Assembly (NCBI RefSeq): GCF_014193585.1
Contig: NZ_BLXY01000007.1
Coordinates: forward strand, 85,293 to 149,292
Source of the DNA: Geomonas paludis
GTDB taxonomy: Bacteria; Desulfobacterota; Desulfuromonadia; Geobacterales; Geobacteraceae
Length of the DNA stretch: 64,000 nucleotides
Reading direction: 5' to 3'
Positions 19,368 through 29,560 of the stretch are shown one piece after another (position 1 is the stretch's first letter; each line of letters starts with the position of its first letter). The notes below the pieces were generated by a model. That model saw nothing but the letters and a program-made list of their open reading frames with translations. It had not been told where the DNA came from and did not search any database. A program made the translations under genes and the position numbers.

Positions 19368-21227
19368 TTGGCTTCGAAAAAAGACAAAATTCTGGAGAGT
19401 GCCCAGCGCTTCGTGCTGAAGGGGCAGATCGACAAGGCGATCAAGGACTACCAGCAAGTGGTGGCCATGGAGCCCAACGACATCCGCTATCGCCAGCGCC
19501 TGGCAGAGCTCCTGGTGCGCGACAACCGTAAGGACGAGGCGATCCAACAGTACGAGGATATCGGCAAGCACTACGCCGACAACGGCTACTTCCTCAAGGC
19601 GATCGCCATCTACAAGCAGATCCAGCGCCTGAGCCCCGGCAATGTCGCCACCGCGCTCACCATAGCCCACCTGAACCACCAGCAGGGACTGATCGGCAAC
19701 GCCATGGCCGAATACGGGCAGGTGGCGGCGCAGTACGAGAAGGAAGGGGTGCTCAAGGATGCGCTCAAGGTGGTGGAAAAGATGCTCATGGTCGATGCCG
19801 AGCACGCTGCCACCAAGCTGAAGTACGCGGAGCTGTTGCACGCCACCGGCGCACTGGAGCAGTCCCGTCAGGCCTTCGCGGCCCTGGTGACGGCCCTGCG
19901 CAGCCGTGGTCTCGAGGGCGAGGCAGCCTCGGTCGCCGCGCGCGTCGGCGAACTCTTCCCGGAGGAGCAGCAGGAACCGGCCCCGACGGCGCCTTCGTTT
20001 GCCGAGCAGGGACTCTCCACGGCCGGCTTCGACGCCGGCGATGAAGTGCCCGGGGTGCAGGCGGCGTCCCCTTGGGAGGCCCCGGTCGAAGAGCCGGTCG
20101 AAGAACCGGTCCTGCCGGACTGGAACGCTCCCGCGGCTGAACTCCCCGACCCCTTTGCAGCGCCGGCATCGACGCCGCAGCCCGAGTCGGTGGCGGCGCC
20201 CGCGCCGTCCTACCAGGCCCCGGCGCCCTGGGACACTGAGCAGGAAGAGGCCGAGGCCGAAGGGACGATCGCCTGGGAAGAGGAGATCGACCTCGACTTG
20301 GATGACGAGGGCTTCGACGCTACGCCGGCCCCCGCAGCGACGGCCGTTGCCGAGGCGCCTGCGGCCTTCCCTGAGCCCGCGGCTTTCCCTGAACCCGCGG
20401 CTTTCCCTGAACCTGCAGCGCCGCCCGCGGCGGAGGTGGAGCTCCCGCTCGATTTCTCCCTGGAGCTGGATTTCGAGGAGGTCGAGGAGGAGCTGGAGGA
20501 GGCCCAGCCGGAAGAGGCGCCGGCACCGGTGGTGGAGCTCGACCTGGATCAGGAAGGGGAGTTGGAGCTGACCCTGCCCGAGCAGGAAACTCACTTCGGC
20601 GAGTTCTCCTGGGAAGAAGAGGCTGCCGATCTGCCGCAGGAGCCCGAAGAGCCGGAGCACGCGGTGGAACTGGTCGATTTCGAGGAAGAACTGGAACTTG
20701 AACCGGTGGTGGAGGAACTATCCCCGGAGCCGGAGCCGCCGGTTGCCCCGGAGCCGGTCCGGTTGCGCGGCTGGGAGGAGATATTCCCTCAGGCGACAGA
20801 CGGCGCCGAGCTCGACCTCGAGGAACTGGAGTCGCACTACGACCTGGGGATCGGCTACAAGGAAATGGGGATGTACGCCGGCGCCATCAAGGAATTCGAG
20901 ATCGCCGCGGGGAACCCGCAGCGCCGCTTCGACTGCCTGACCCTGCAGGCCATCTGCTACCGTGACAAGGGTGAGCCGGACAAGGCCGGTGAGCTGTTGC
21001 GGCGCGGCCTGGCGTTGGACGTGATCTCCAGCGACGAGCGGACCTGTCTCAACTACGAACTGGCCGTGCTGGCGGAGGGACGGGGTGCCGTGGAAGAGGC
21101 GATCGAGTTGTACCGCGAGGTGATGCGCGCCAACCCCGCCTACCAGGATGCTTCCAGCAGGCTTTCCGCCCTCTCGGGAGAAGAGATCCCGGACATCATC
21201 GACCTGGAGTTGGAAGAGGGAGCCTGA
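19368..21227 (+). CDS. Tetratricopeptide repeat protein with long acidic Pro/Ala/Glu linker
   Basis: A 619-residue soluble protein. Residues 1-190 form TPR-like helical repeats (IDKAIKDYQQVVAMEPNDIR, NGYFLKAIAIYKQIQRLSPG). Residues about 190-470 are a low-complexity, acidic Pro/Ala/Glu linker that includes three tandem AAFPEP units. Residues about 480-600 form a second TPR block (LESHYDLGIGYKEMGMYAGA). The layout resembles proteins that scaffold others through both ends; no enzymatic motif is present. The start is a TTG at 19368 after GGTGGTGAGG. It ends 3 bases before the convergent TonB-like gene. Confidence 0.85.
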   Translation: MASKKDKILESAQRFVLKGQIDKAIKDYQQVVAMEPNDIRYRQRLAELLVRDNRKDEAIQQYEDIGKHYADNGYFLKAIAIYKQIQRLSPGNVATALTIAHLNHQQGLIGNAMAEYGQVAAQYEKEGVLKDALKVVEKMLMVDAEHAATKLKYAELLHATGALEQSRQAFAALVTALRSRGLEGEAASVAARVGELFPEEQQEPAPTAPSFAEQGLSTAGFDAGDEVPGVQAASPWEAPVEEPVEEPVLPDWNAPAAELPDPFAAPASTPQPESVAAPAPSYQAPAPWDTEQEEAEAEGTIAWEEEIDLDLDDEGFDATPAPAATAVAEAPAAFPEPAAFPEPAAFPEPAAPPAAEVELPLDFSLELDFEEVEEELEEAQPEEAPAPVVELDLDQEGELELTLPEQETHFGEFSWEEEAADLPQEPEEPEHAVELVDFEEELELEPVVEELSPEPEPPVAPEPVRLRGWEEIFPQATDGAELDLEELESHYDLGIGYKEMGMYAGAIKEFEIAAGNPQRRFDCLTLQAICYRDKGEPDKAGELLRRGLALDVISSDERTCLNYELAVLAEGRGAVEEAIELYREVMRANPAYQDASSRLSALSGEEIPDIIDLELEEGA

Positions 21228-21230
21228 CCC

Positions 21231-21986
21231 TTACCAGGCGAGCAGGTTGAGCGGCGGGACCAGGCGCACCGGCGCCTGGAAGAATTCCCCGATGAAGTTG
21301 GCGGGGACCGGGGGGAGCGGCCCGGCCGCTTCCAGTGTCTTCTGCACGGCCCGGTCGTAGACGATGTTGCCCGAACTCTCCAAAATGGTGCTGCCGATGA
21401 TCTCGCCGCTACGGGTGATGGTGATGTTCACCACGATCGGCGCCACCTTCTGATCCTTCTGCTCCAGCCACCACTTCTCGTTCACCCCCTGCAGCAGCCG
21501 AATGTAATACTCCTTGATCTCCGGGCGCAGCGTCTCGCCGTCGCTGAGCGGCCTGAAGTATCCCTTGGTGAGTCCCATCCCGAAGGTGGTGCGCGATTGC
21601 TCTTCCACCGCGGTCTGGGGCTGCGCTGCCTGCGGCGGGGGGGCGGCGGGCTGTGCGGCCTGTACCGGCTGCGGCGCCGGCGCCGGCGTCGGCGGCAGCG
21701 GCTCGGCCTCTTCCTGGGGCAGTTCCGGCTCGGGGTCGGGTTCGGGCTGCGGCTGTACGGCGGGGGCGGCCGGGACCGGCGCGGGGATGGTGTTCAGGTC
21801 GACGTAGGTTACTGCGGGACGGGCGGGCTCACCGCCACCGGGAATTCCCAGCAGGACCGCCGCGCAGACCAGGTGCAAAGCCAGCGAGACCGCGAGCCCG
21901 GTGAGCAACTGCTTGTTCAGGCTGGTCGGGTACTGCTCTTCCTCGAGCGGATCGAGCGGGTCGAGCGGATCTAACGCGTCTTGCAT
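21231..21986 (-). CDS. TonB-like energy transducer
   Basis: A 251-residue protein with one membrane helix (LTGLAVSLALHLVCAAVLLG), a long Pro/Glu/Ala-rich periplasm-spanning stretch and a C-terminal TonB-type domain (VNITITRSGEIIGSTILESSGN, YDRAVQKTLEAAGPLPPVP). TonB proteins pass proton-motive force to outer-membrane transporters. The frame continues to 22142, but a promoter-like TTGCCA-17-TTATAC at 22047-22075 would start transcription near 22040. This excludes the upstream starts, so ATG 21986 is preferred. No exbB/exbD neighbours are present. Confidence 0.85.
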   Translation of the reverse strand: MQDALDPLDPLDPLEEEQYPTSLNKQLLTGLAVSLALHLVCAAVLLGIPGGGEPARPAVTYVDLNTIPAPVPAAPAVQPQPEPDPEPELPQEEAEPLPPTPAPAPQPVQAAQPAAPPPQAAQPQTAVEEQSRTTFGMGLTKGYFRPLSDGETLRPEIKEYYIRLLQGVNEKWWLEQKDQKVAPIVVNITITRSGEIIGSTILESSGNIVYDRAVQKTLEAAGPLPPVPANFIGEFFQAPVRLVPPLNLLAW

Positions 21987-22046
21987 GGCTGGTTGGGTCC
22001 TTCTTCGGCCTGAAAAGCGGGGCGTGGGCGTGGTAGTGTCCGTCAT

Positions 22047-22075
22047 GTATAACAAATTCGCGGCGGCTCTGGCAA
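22047..22075 (-). promoter_or_regulatory. Candidate sigma-70 promoter of the TonB-like gene
   Basis: On the minus strand: TTGCCA (22070-22075), 17-base spacer, TTATAC (22047-22052). It lies between the maeB terminator and the chosen tonB-like start. Confidence 0.55.
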
Positions 22076-22102
22076 CCAAAGAAAGACCTTTGACGAAAAT
22101 GG

Positions 22103-22127
22103 AAAGGGACCCCCTCGGGGTCCCTTT
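22103..22127 (-). terminator. Intrinsic terminator downstream of maeB
   Basis: Perfect stem AAAGGGACCCC / GGGGTCCCTTT with a short loop. On the minus strand it is followed by CCATTTTCG. It separates maeB from the TonB-like gene. Confidence 0.7.
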
Positions 22128-22158
22128 CTTGTTCAGCCGCACTCTCTGAAAGCCTCGT

Positions 22159-22198
22159 GCCCCTCCCCTTGCGGGAGGGGGTTAGTGGGTGGGGTAAG
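22159..22198. repeat. GC-rich palindromic element, family B (short form)
   Basis: CCCCTCCCCTTGCGGGAGGG followed by GGTTAGTGGGTGGGG; a single-arm relative of the elements at 4914 and 15404. It lies just after the maeB stop. Confidence 0.55.
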
Positions 22199-22212
22199 AC
22201 GTCGGCGGAGGG

Positions 22213-24528
<2,316 letters not shown>

Positions 24529-24667
24529 GGCATCCTCCTCGAAACAGGCAGTGACGGTGAGTTATGCGGACTGGAACAAACGGCTGCAGCTATCTTCGCG
24601 GGTAAAGAAGGAAACGGTACTGCCATATCGCTGTTTATCAACAAAAGGAAGTCAGAAGGGCTGCGAA

Positions 24668-24695
24668 AGTATAGCATGTCACTTGGTCGGATCAA
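24668..24695 (-). promoter_or_regulatory. Candidate sigma-70 promoter of maeB
   Basis: On the minus strand: TTGATC (24690-24695), 16-base spacer, TATACT (24668-24673). It lies 140 bases upstream of the maeB ATG. Confidence 0.5.
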
Positions 24696-24698
24696 TCT

Positions 24699-24713
24699 CC
24701 GCAATTGTTGCGG
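24699..24713. promoter_or_regulatory. Palindrome CCGCAA-TTG-TTGCGG upstream of maeB promoter
   Basis: A 6+6 inverted repeat placed immediately upstream of the maeB -35 box and flanked by direct CAATCTC copies. The position suits an activator-binding site; the protein is unknown. The rest of the 24529-24834 divergent region holds only the two promoters listed. Confidence 0.35.
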
Positions 24714-24768
24714 GTTCAATCTCATTCACAGCCCCGGGACCGGCTCCTTAGCCGATGTCAGGTCGTGG

Positions 24769-24797
24769 TTGTAAATTGAAAGAATCTGGTTGATAAT
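24769..24797 (+). promoter_or_regulatory. Candidate sigma-70 promoter of the HIT gene
   Basis: TTGTAA (24769-24774), 17-base spacer, GATAAT (24792-24797); 38 bases before the HIT ATG. Confidence 0.55.
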
Positions 24798-24834
24798 CTT
24801 CGCGGCTATAACAGGAAACGAAGGGGAGGATGTC

Positions 24835-25317
24835 ATGGACAGGCTTTGGGCACCCTGGAGGGTTGAGTACCTGACGCGGCCGCCGGCGCCGGGCTGCATC
24901 TTCTGTGCTGAGGGGGACGACCGGGATCTGCTGGTCATCCACCGTACCCCGCTGGCCCGCGTCATGCTGAACCGCTACCCGTACTGCAACGGGCACCTGC
25001 TGGTTTCGCTGCACCGTCACACCGCCGAGTTGGGCGAGCTTTCCGGCGCGGAGATGCAGGAGCTCTTCCGTCTGGTCGCGCTGTGCAAGGACGTCCTGGT
25101 CCGCTCCAGCAGCCCCGACGGGTTCAATATCGGCATGAACCTGGGCAAGGCGGCCGGGGCAGGCGTCGAGGACCACCTCCACCTGCACGTGGTGCCGCGC
25201 TGGAGCGGCGACAGCAACTTCATGTCGGTGGTGGCGGACCTTCGGGTGCTCCCCGAGGCCCTGCTGGCGACCTACGACCGGCTGCTCCCCTTCTTCGCCA
25301 AAGCGGAGGGTGCGTGA
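24835..25317 (+). CDS. HIT family nucleotide hydrolase/transferase
   Basis: A 160-residue histidine-triad protein. The signature HLHLHVVPRW near residue 120 supplies the catalytic His; the N-terminus contains CIFC with nearby Cys/His residues that may bind zinc. The LTRPPAPGCIFC and RYPYCNGHLLVSLHRH segments resemble Ap4A phosphorylase-like HIT proteins, so a dinucleoside polyphosphate substrate is plausible but not proven. The ATG at 24835 follows AAGGGGAGGA. Its stop overlaps the GTG start of the ROK kinase gene. Confidence 0.93.
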   Translation: MDRLWAPWRVEYLTRPPAPGCIFCAEGDDRDLLVIHRTPLARVMLNRYPYCNGHLLVSLHRHTAELGELSGAEMQELFRLVALCKDVLVRSSSPDGFNIGMNLGKAAGAGVEDHLHLHVVPRWSGDSNFMSVVADLRVLPEALLATYDRLLPFFAKAEGA

Positions 25318-26213
25318 AGCAGGAGTTGTGCATCGGCATCGACCTGGGGGGGAGCAATCTGAGGTTTGCCCTGGTGGACCGGCAGGGGAGGGTGCTGGCG
25401 CGTTGCGCGGAGCCCACACTCCCTGCGGCGGGGCTGGCATCACTGCTCGCGCGACTCCTGGACGGTGTGGAGCGGTTGCGGCAGGAGGGAGCGCGCCTGG
25501 GCTGCGGCACGGTGGCGCTCGCGGTGGGGGTCCCGGGGCTTGTCTGCAGTGACGGCGTCGTGCGCGCCAGCGTCAACGTCCCCGTGCTCGAGGGGGTGCC
25601 CCTGGCCCGTGAACTGTCGGCCGCCACCGGGATGCCGGTGGCGGCCTTGAACGATGCCAACGCCTGCGCGCTCGGTGAAAACCGCTACGGCGCCGGGCGC
25701 GGTTACCGTTCCCTGATCGCCCTCACCCTGGGGACCGGCGTCGGCTCGGGCCTGATCCTCGACGGCAGACTCTGGACCGGGGTCGACGGCGCGGCGGGGG
25801 AGTTCGGGCACATCCCGGTGGAGCCGGAGGGGCGCCCCTGCGGCTGCGGCAGCCGGGGCTGCGTGGAGCAGTACGCCTCCGCCGGCGCCATCGCCAGGAA
25901 CGGGGATGACGCCGCTGCGGTCGCCCGACGGGCACGGCAGGGAGATGCCGCGGCGCTTGCCGTCTTTGCCGAGGCGGGGCGTTATCTCGGCATCGCCGCG
26001 GCGGGGGTGGTGAACCTGCTGAACCTGGAGGCGGTGCTGCTGTGCGGGGGGGTGGCGCAGAGCTTCGACCTGCTGGTGCCCGCTTTGCGCCGGGAACTGG
26101 TGTCCCGGACCTTCCCCGTGTCGGGCGGGCGGGTCCGCGTCGAGCAGGGGACTCTCGGCGACGACGCCGGCGTGCTGGGCGCTGCGGTGGCGGCCTTCGG
26201 CGCCGTCCTTTAG
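25314..26213 (+). CDS. ROK family sugar kinase (glucokinase-like)
   Basis: A 299-residue ROK protein without the N-terminal helix-turn-helix of ROK repressors, hence probably a kinase such as glucokinase. It has the N-terminal phosphate motif GIDLGGSNLRFALVD, catalytic Asp in ALNDANACALGE, LTLGTGVGSGLI, and the ROK zinc motif CGCGSRGCVEQYAS. The start is a GTG at 25314 preceded by GGAGG. It overlaps the HIT stop by 4 bases, suggesting one transcript. Confidence 0.9.
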   Translation: MKQELCIGIDLGGSNLRFALVDRQGRVLARCAEPTLPAAGLASLLARLLDGVERLRQEGARLGCGTVALAVGVPGLVCSDGVVRASVNVPVLEGVPLARELSAATGMPVAALNDANACALGENRYGAGRGYRSLIALTLGTGVGSGLILDGRLWTGVDGAAGEFGHIPVEPEGRPCGCGSRGCVEQYASAGAIARNGDDAAAVARRARQGDAAALAVFAEAGRYLGIAAAGVVNLLNLEAVLLCGGVAQSFDLLVPALRRELVSRTFPVSGGRVRVEQGTLGDDAGVLGAAVAAFGAVL

Positions 26214-26315
26214 AAAAAAACTCTCATTATTCCAGCGCCGTTTGCGGCCAACCTATGCTATAGTTACCGCTGTCCCGCAGGGCGGGGCTTCATACTGATC
26301 TATCTGGAGGCGCCC

Positions 26316-27023
26316 ATGTCGTTTAGAAGGATTTTTACCGCACTTTTCACCGCGTCCGTTCTGTTGGCCCTGGCCGCGACCTCGTTCGCCGCAACCCCGG
26401 TCAAGCCGGAGGACTCTTTCCACAACGCGTTCCCCACGGTCCCCGTGGACAGCATGACGCCGACGGAAATCCCGGGGCTGTACGAAGTCGTCTCCGGGCA
26501 GCGCATCTTCTACTACTACCCGGAGAAGGAACTGGTGCTGACCGGCGAGATCGTGGGCAAGGACCTGAAGAGCCGCACCGCCGAGCGCAAAGGGGCCCTC
26601 ATGGCCAAGGTCGCCAAGGACCTGCCGCTGAACAAGGCGCTCAAGATCGGTGACGGCAAGAAGGTGGTCATCGAGTTCACCGATCCCGACTGCCCGTTCT
26701 GCCGCAGGGGGGCCGAGTACTTCACCAAGCGCACCGACGTGACCCAGTACATCTTCTTCGCACCGCTGGCGCACCCCGGGGCGATCACCAAGATCGAGTA
26801 CATCCTCTCGGCGGACAACAAGGTCCAGGCCTACGACGCCATGATGCTCGGGCAGGAGATCCCGGCCGGCGCCAAGCCCGCCTCCCCCGAGATCAAAAAG
26901 CTCGCCCAGGAGCACATGGAACTGGCCAGGAAGGCCGGCGTCACCGGGACCCCCACCTTCTTCATCAACGGTCAGATGGTGGTGGGCGCCGACCTGGCCC
27001 GCCTGGACGAACTGCTCAAGTAG
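26316..27023 (+). CDS. Periplasmic thiol-disulfide protein, DsbC/DsbG-like
   Basis: A 235-residue exported thioredoxin-fold protein. Residues 1-26 are a signal peptide (RRIFTALFTASVLLALAAT then SFAA). An N-terminal dimerisation-like part is followed by the active site DPDCPFCRRG and the cis-Pro region VTGTPTFFINGQ. This fits disulfide isomerases/reductases that act on exported proteins, including c-type cytochromes. The ATG at 26316 follows TCTGGAGG. The 3' end overlaps the convergent endonuclease Q-like gene by 8 bases. Confidence 0.92.
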   Translation: MSFRRIFTALFTASVLLALAATSFAATPVKPEDSFHNAFPTVPVDSMTPTEIPGLYEVVSGQRIFYYYPEKELVLTGEIVGKDLKSRTAERKGALMAKVAKDLPLNKALKIGDGKKVVIEFTDPDCPFCRRGAEYFTKRTDVTQYIFFAPLAHPGAITKIEYILSADNKVQAYDAMMLGQEIPAGAKPASPEIKKLAQEHMELARKAGVTGTPTFFINGQMVVGADLARLDELLK

Positions 27024-28263
27024 CATCCTCTCCAGGTGCTGAGACCGAGACGGTGCCGAACCTGCCGTCGTAGCCCGCCTCGATCTCCACCTCACCCGCA
27101 CGCATCCTGCCGATACCCGCCGCCAGAGTCGCCGTCGACCTGGCGGCGATTTCGTTCAGGGGCGCCTCGAGCAGGATGTGGAACTCGTTGCCCAGGCCGC
27201 CCAGAAGCTGGAAGTAGAGCGCCTCGGCCTTCTTGCTGGCACACCCCACCCGCAGCGCCCCCCCGATCAGATCGATGAGCGGTATCACGGACCAAAAGGG
27301 CGGGGCCTGCGCCGGCTTGACCCCCGCCGCCCGGTCCGCCAGCAGTTCCACCCGGTGCAGCACACCGACCGTCAGCTTGCCGCCGCAGGCGGGGCAGCGA
27401 TAGTCGTGGGCGATGGTCTGCTCCGGCGACAACCTGACGCCGCAGCAGCGGTGTCCGTCGGCGTGGTATTTCCCCTGTTCCGGGAAGAACTCGATGGTCC
27501 CGGCCACCCCCTTGCCTGTGGCAACGGCCTGGAAGATCCCGTCGTAGCTCAGATCCGTGTCGAAGACGGTGGCCTCCCGCCCCAGTTTCGAGGCGGAGTG
27601 GGCGTCCGAGTTGGAGACGAGCGTGATGCCGTCCAGGACCGACAGGCGCCAGTTCATGGCGGGGTCCGAGGAAAGGCCGGTCTCGATGGCGTGGACCTCG
27701 GGGGCGAGCTCGTCGAAGCATTCCTGCAGGGACTCGAAGCCGGAACAGGCGCCGAAGATGGAGAAGTGGGGGGTCCAGGCGTGGGCGGGGATGAGCAGCG
27801 CGCGCGGGGATGCCGCGAGCACCATGGCCAGGAGGTCCTTGGCGTCCAGCTTGAGGATCGGCCTGCCGTCGGAGGCGAGGGTGCCGATGCGGGAGAGTTG
27901 GAGGTTCAGCCTGTGCGCGGCGGCGAAGTCGGGGAGCAGCACCAGGCAGTGCACCTTCCTGGTGCGTCCCCCCTTGCGGTAGATGCAGCTGATTTCGCCG
28001 CTGATGAGAAAGGAAACCGGGGCGCGGCAGCTTTGCGGCACCTGGTCGGGGAGCGGTTCCCGGCGCAGGCGCCACAGCCCCGCTTCGGCCGGGACCAACT
28101 CCTGCTCCAGCTCTTCCAGCCAGCCGGGGTGGGTGCAGTCGCCGGTGCCGACCACCCGGATCCCCTTCAACTGGGCCCAGCGCCACAGTTGCGGGAGGTC
28201 CAGGTCGCGGCTGGTCGCTCTGGAAAAGCGGGAGTGGATGTGCAGGTCGGCTGTGAATCTCAT
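27016..28263 (-). CDS. Endonuclease Q-like PHP-domain protein
   Basis: A 415-residue protein with an N-terminal PHP phosphoesterase domain (FTADLHIHSRFS, GTGDCTHPGW, HAWTPHFSIFG, LVSNSDAHS) and a Cys4-type zinc module (CCGVRL about residue 281, CPACGGKL about 302). This is the layout of endonuclease Q, which nicks DNA 5' of deaminated bases such as uracil and hypoxanthine in Thermococcales and some bacilli. Activity in this lineage is inferred. It is convergent with the DsbC-like gene and upstream of nothing it obviously partners with. Confidence 0.85.
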   Translation of the reverse strand: MRFTADLHIHSRFSRATSRDLDLPQLWRWAQLKGIRVVGTGDCTHPGWLEELEQELVPAEAGLWRLRREPLPDQVPQSCRAPVSFLISGEISCIYRKGGRTRKVHCLVLLPDFAAAHRLNLQLSRIGTLASDGRPILKLDAKDLLAMVLAASPRALLIPAHAWTPHFSIFGACSGFESLQECFDELAPEVHAIETGLSSDPAMNWRLSVLDGITLVSNSDAHSASKLGREATVFDTDLSYDGIFQAVATGKGVAGTIEFFPEQGKYHADGHRCCGVRLSPEQTIAHDYRCPACGGKLTVGVLHRVELLADRAAGVKPAQAPPFWSVIPLIDLIGGALRVGCASKKAEALYFQLLGGLGNEFHILLEAPLNEIAARSTATLAAGIGRMRAGEVEIEAGYDGRFGTVSVSAPGEDAT

Positions 28264-28336
28264 GTGAGGTGCGGGTTCCGGCGCGCCTTGCGCCGTCGTC
28301 AGAGGGGAGGGCGAGAGGGGCGAAGGGAAGGCGCCG

Positions 28337-28750
28337 TCAGGCGCCGCTGGTCTGGGAGGCGCCGAACTTGTTGACCATGTGCTGCCGGTAGCTGACGATG
28401 TCGCTGCGCAGCGAGGCGAGCCGGGCCATCTTCTCGTCGATTTTGGCGATGTGTTCGTCCAGGATTTCCACCAGGCGGGGCACCATGCGCTCGGTCTGCT
28501 TGGCCTCCCCGTAGGCCGCGTAGAGGTCCTGCATCTCCTTGATGGTGAGCCCCAGCTCCTTGAGCTTGATGATGAACTTGATGCGGCGCACGTAGTAGGG
28601 GGTGAAGCCGCGCGTGGCGCCGTCGCTTCTCGGTACGCTCTCGATGATGCCCACTTCCTCCCAGTAACGGATGGTCCTGGTGGTGAGCCCCAGTGCAGCG
28701 GCGACGTCCCCGATCGGGGTAATCTCTTCGCCGTCCTTGATGATGTCCAT
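28337..28750 (-). CDS. MerR family transcriptional regulator
   Basis: A 137-residue MerR-type regulator. The N-terminal winged helix-turn-helix (PIGDVAAALGLTTRTIRYWEEVGII, then RRIKFIIKLKELG) is followed by a coiled-coil dimerisation helix. The C-terminal tail is short and lacks the Cys pattern of metal sensors, so the ligand is unknown. The ATG at 28750 follows GAGG by 6 bases; a GTG at 28762 is possible but has no ribosome site. It is divergent from the candidate RNA gene at 28905. Confidence 0.9.
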   Translation of the reverse strand: MDIIKDGEEITPIGDVAAALGLTTRTIRYWEEVGIIESVPRSDGATRGFTPYYVRRIKFIIKLKELGLTIKEMQDLYAAYGEAKQTERMVPRLVEILDEHIAKIDEKMARLASLRSDIVSYRQHMVNKFGASQTSGA

Positions 28751-28869
28751 GAAAAACCTCACGGTGGAAATAAATACCCAGCTAATCTAGAACATGGCGT
28801 TGAGAGTGTCAATTGCTTTCGGGCAGGGAGCCCGGACCCGGTCGAAAAGTTTGTCATACAAAGTGTTTG

Positions 28870-28898
28870 TTTACAAAACACCGTTTTTAGTATATCTA
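28870..28898 (+). promoter_or_regulatory. Candidate sigma-70 promoter for structured RNA
   Basis: TTTACA (28870-28875), 17-base spacer, TATCTA (28893-28898) in a locally AT-rich stretch. No convincing reading frame follows before the terminator at 29092-29122. Confidence 0.5.
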
Positions 28899-28904
28899 GT
28901 GAGG

Positions 28905-29122
28905 CAGTGGCTAAGAAGTTGGCAGGGGAGGCAAGTATTTTCCCGCGATGAGCGGCTGTCGCCAGCATCTAGGGCGACAAGCCCGGTGGCGCCGGATTGA
29001 CGAAAATAAAACACGTGCTCGCAGCAACAACAGGCGCGTGAGCGCCTGCACCGGTCTGTGATCGGCCCTTTCTGCCGGCCGTCCAACACTAGGGGCAATC
29101 GACGGGTTGCCCCTCTTTTTTT
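28905..29122 (+). ncRNA. Candidate non-coding RNA, about 218 nt, unidentified
   Basis: A promoter-like sequence is followed by about 185 bases without a supported reading frame and then a strong intrinsic terminator. Internal hairpins include 28957-28979 (TGTCGCC with GGCGACA) and 29031-29048 (CAGGCGC-GTGA-GCGCCTG). Length and position are compatible with a free-standing small RNA, with 6S RNA as one possibility, or with a long attenuated leader. I found no match to SRP RNA, RNase P RNA, tmRNA or a riboswitch consensus that I can recall. Confidence 0.5.
29092..29122 (+). terminator. Strong intrinsic terminator
   Basis: GGGGCAA (29092-29098), 8-base loop, TTGCCCC (29107-29113), then CTTTTTTT. 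It ends the candidate RNA and lies more than 400 bases before the next gene. Confidence 0.85.
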
Positions 29123-29141
29123 GTTCTCGACTGAAGGAGGA

Positions 29142-29170
29142 GACTGGCTCCGCCAGGTGCCTGTCCCCCT
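29142..29170. repeat. REP palindrome family A, copy 1
   Basis: GACTGGCTCCGCCAGGTGCC followed by TGTCCCC: an imperfect palindrome found eleven times in the window (also 43319, 46862, 46925, five copies in 50005-50234, 60604, 60661). An AGCGTTCCGC motif seen beside other copies is also present nearby. Confidence 0.85.
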
Positions 29171-29287
29171 TGGGGGGGAGAGCGTGCCTGAACGGAATGC
29201 AGCGTTCCGCCACATCCGAAGCGCTGCAGGAGACCTTACGTTCCCCACTTTTGCGAAGGGGGGGCAGGGGGGATTTGATTTTGATCT

Positions 29288-29400
29288 CGTTCCCAAGGTC
29301 CACCTTGGGAACGCAAAGCCTCTCCGAAGCTCCAACTTCCCTCGGATGCAAAGCTGGAGCTTTGCGCCATATTGGGTTCCCAAGCTGGAGCTTGGGAGCC
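29288..29400. repeat. Cluster of three short palindromes
   Basis: CGTTCCCAAGGT-CC-ACCTTGGGAACG (29288-29313), GCAAAGC-TGGA-GCTTTGC (29348-29365) and GGTTCCCAAGC-TGGA-GCTTGGGAGCC (29375-29400). They share the TGGA loop and TTCCCAAG arms. With the preceding REP they account for most of the 29123-29560 gap; no gene is seen there. Confidence 0.75.
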
Positions 29401-29560
29401 AGGGAAATTTTGCTTGCAGGGGGGGTGATTTTACTTCTTCTGGCGTGGGCCGCCATTGCCTGTGCCGCCGCTCCGTGCTATCCTGCCCGCGCGCCGGTTA
29501 TCCCGGCAGCGGTCGTTGCCGCCCTGCAACGCCGCCATCCCCACGACAAAGGCCCCCGCG

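Noticed and set aside
22047..22142. Longer TonB-like protein starting at 22142 or 22046
   Set aside because: The extension runs through the maeB terminator and the promoter-like elements.
28905..29122. SRP RNA, RNase P RNA, tmRNA or c-di-GMP riboswitch
   Set aside because: None of the diagnostic conserved sequences of these RNAs is present. 6S RNA remains only a possibility.
29058..29560. Upstream extensions of the pseudouridine synthase frame and overlapping frames
   Set aside because: They translate REP and palindromic repeats and start codons lack ribosome sites.
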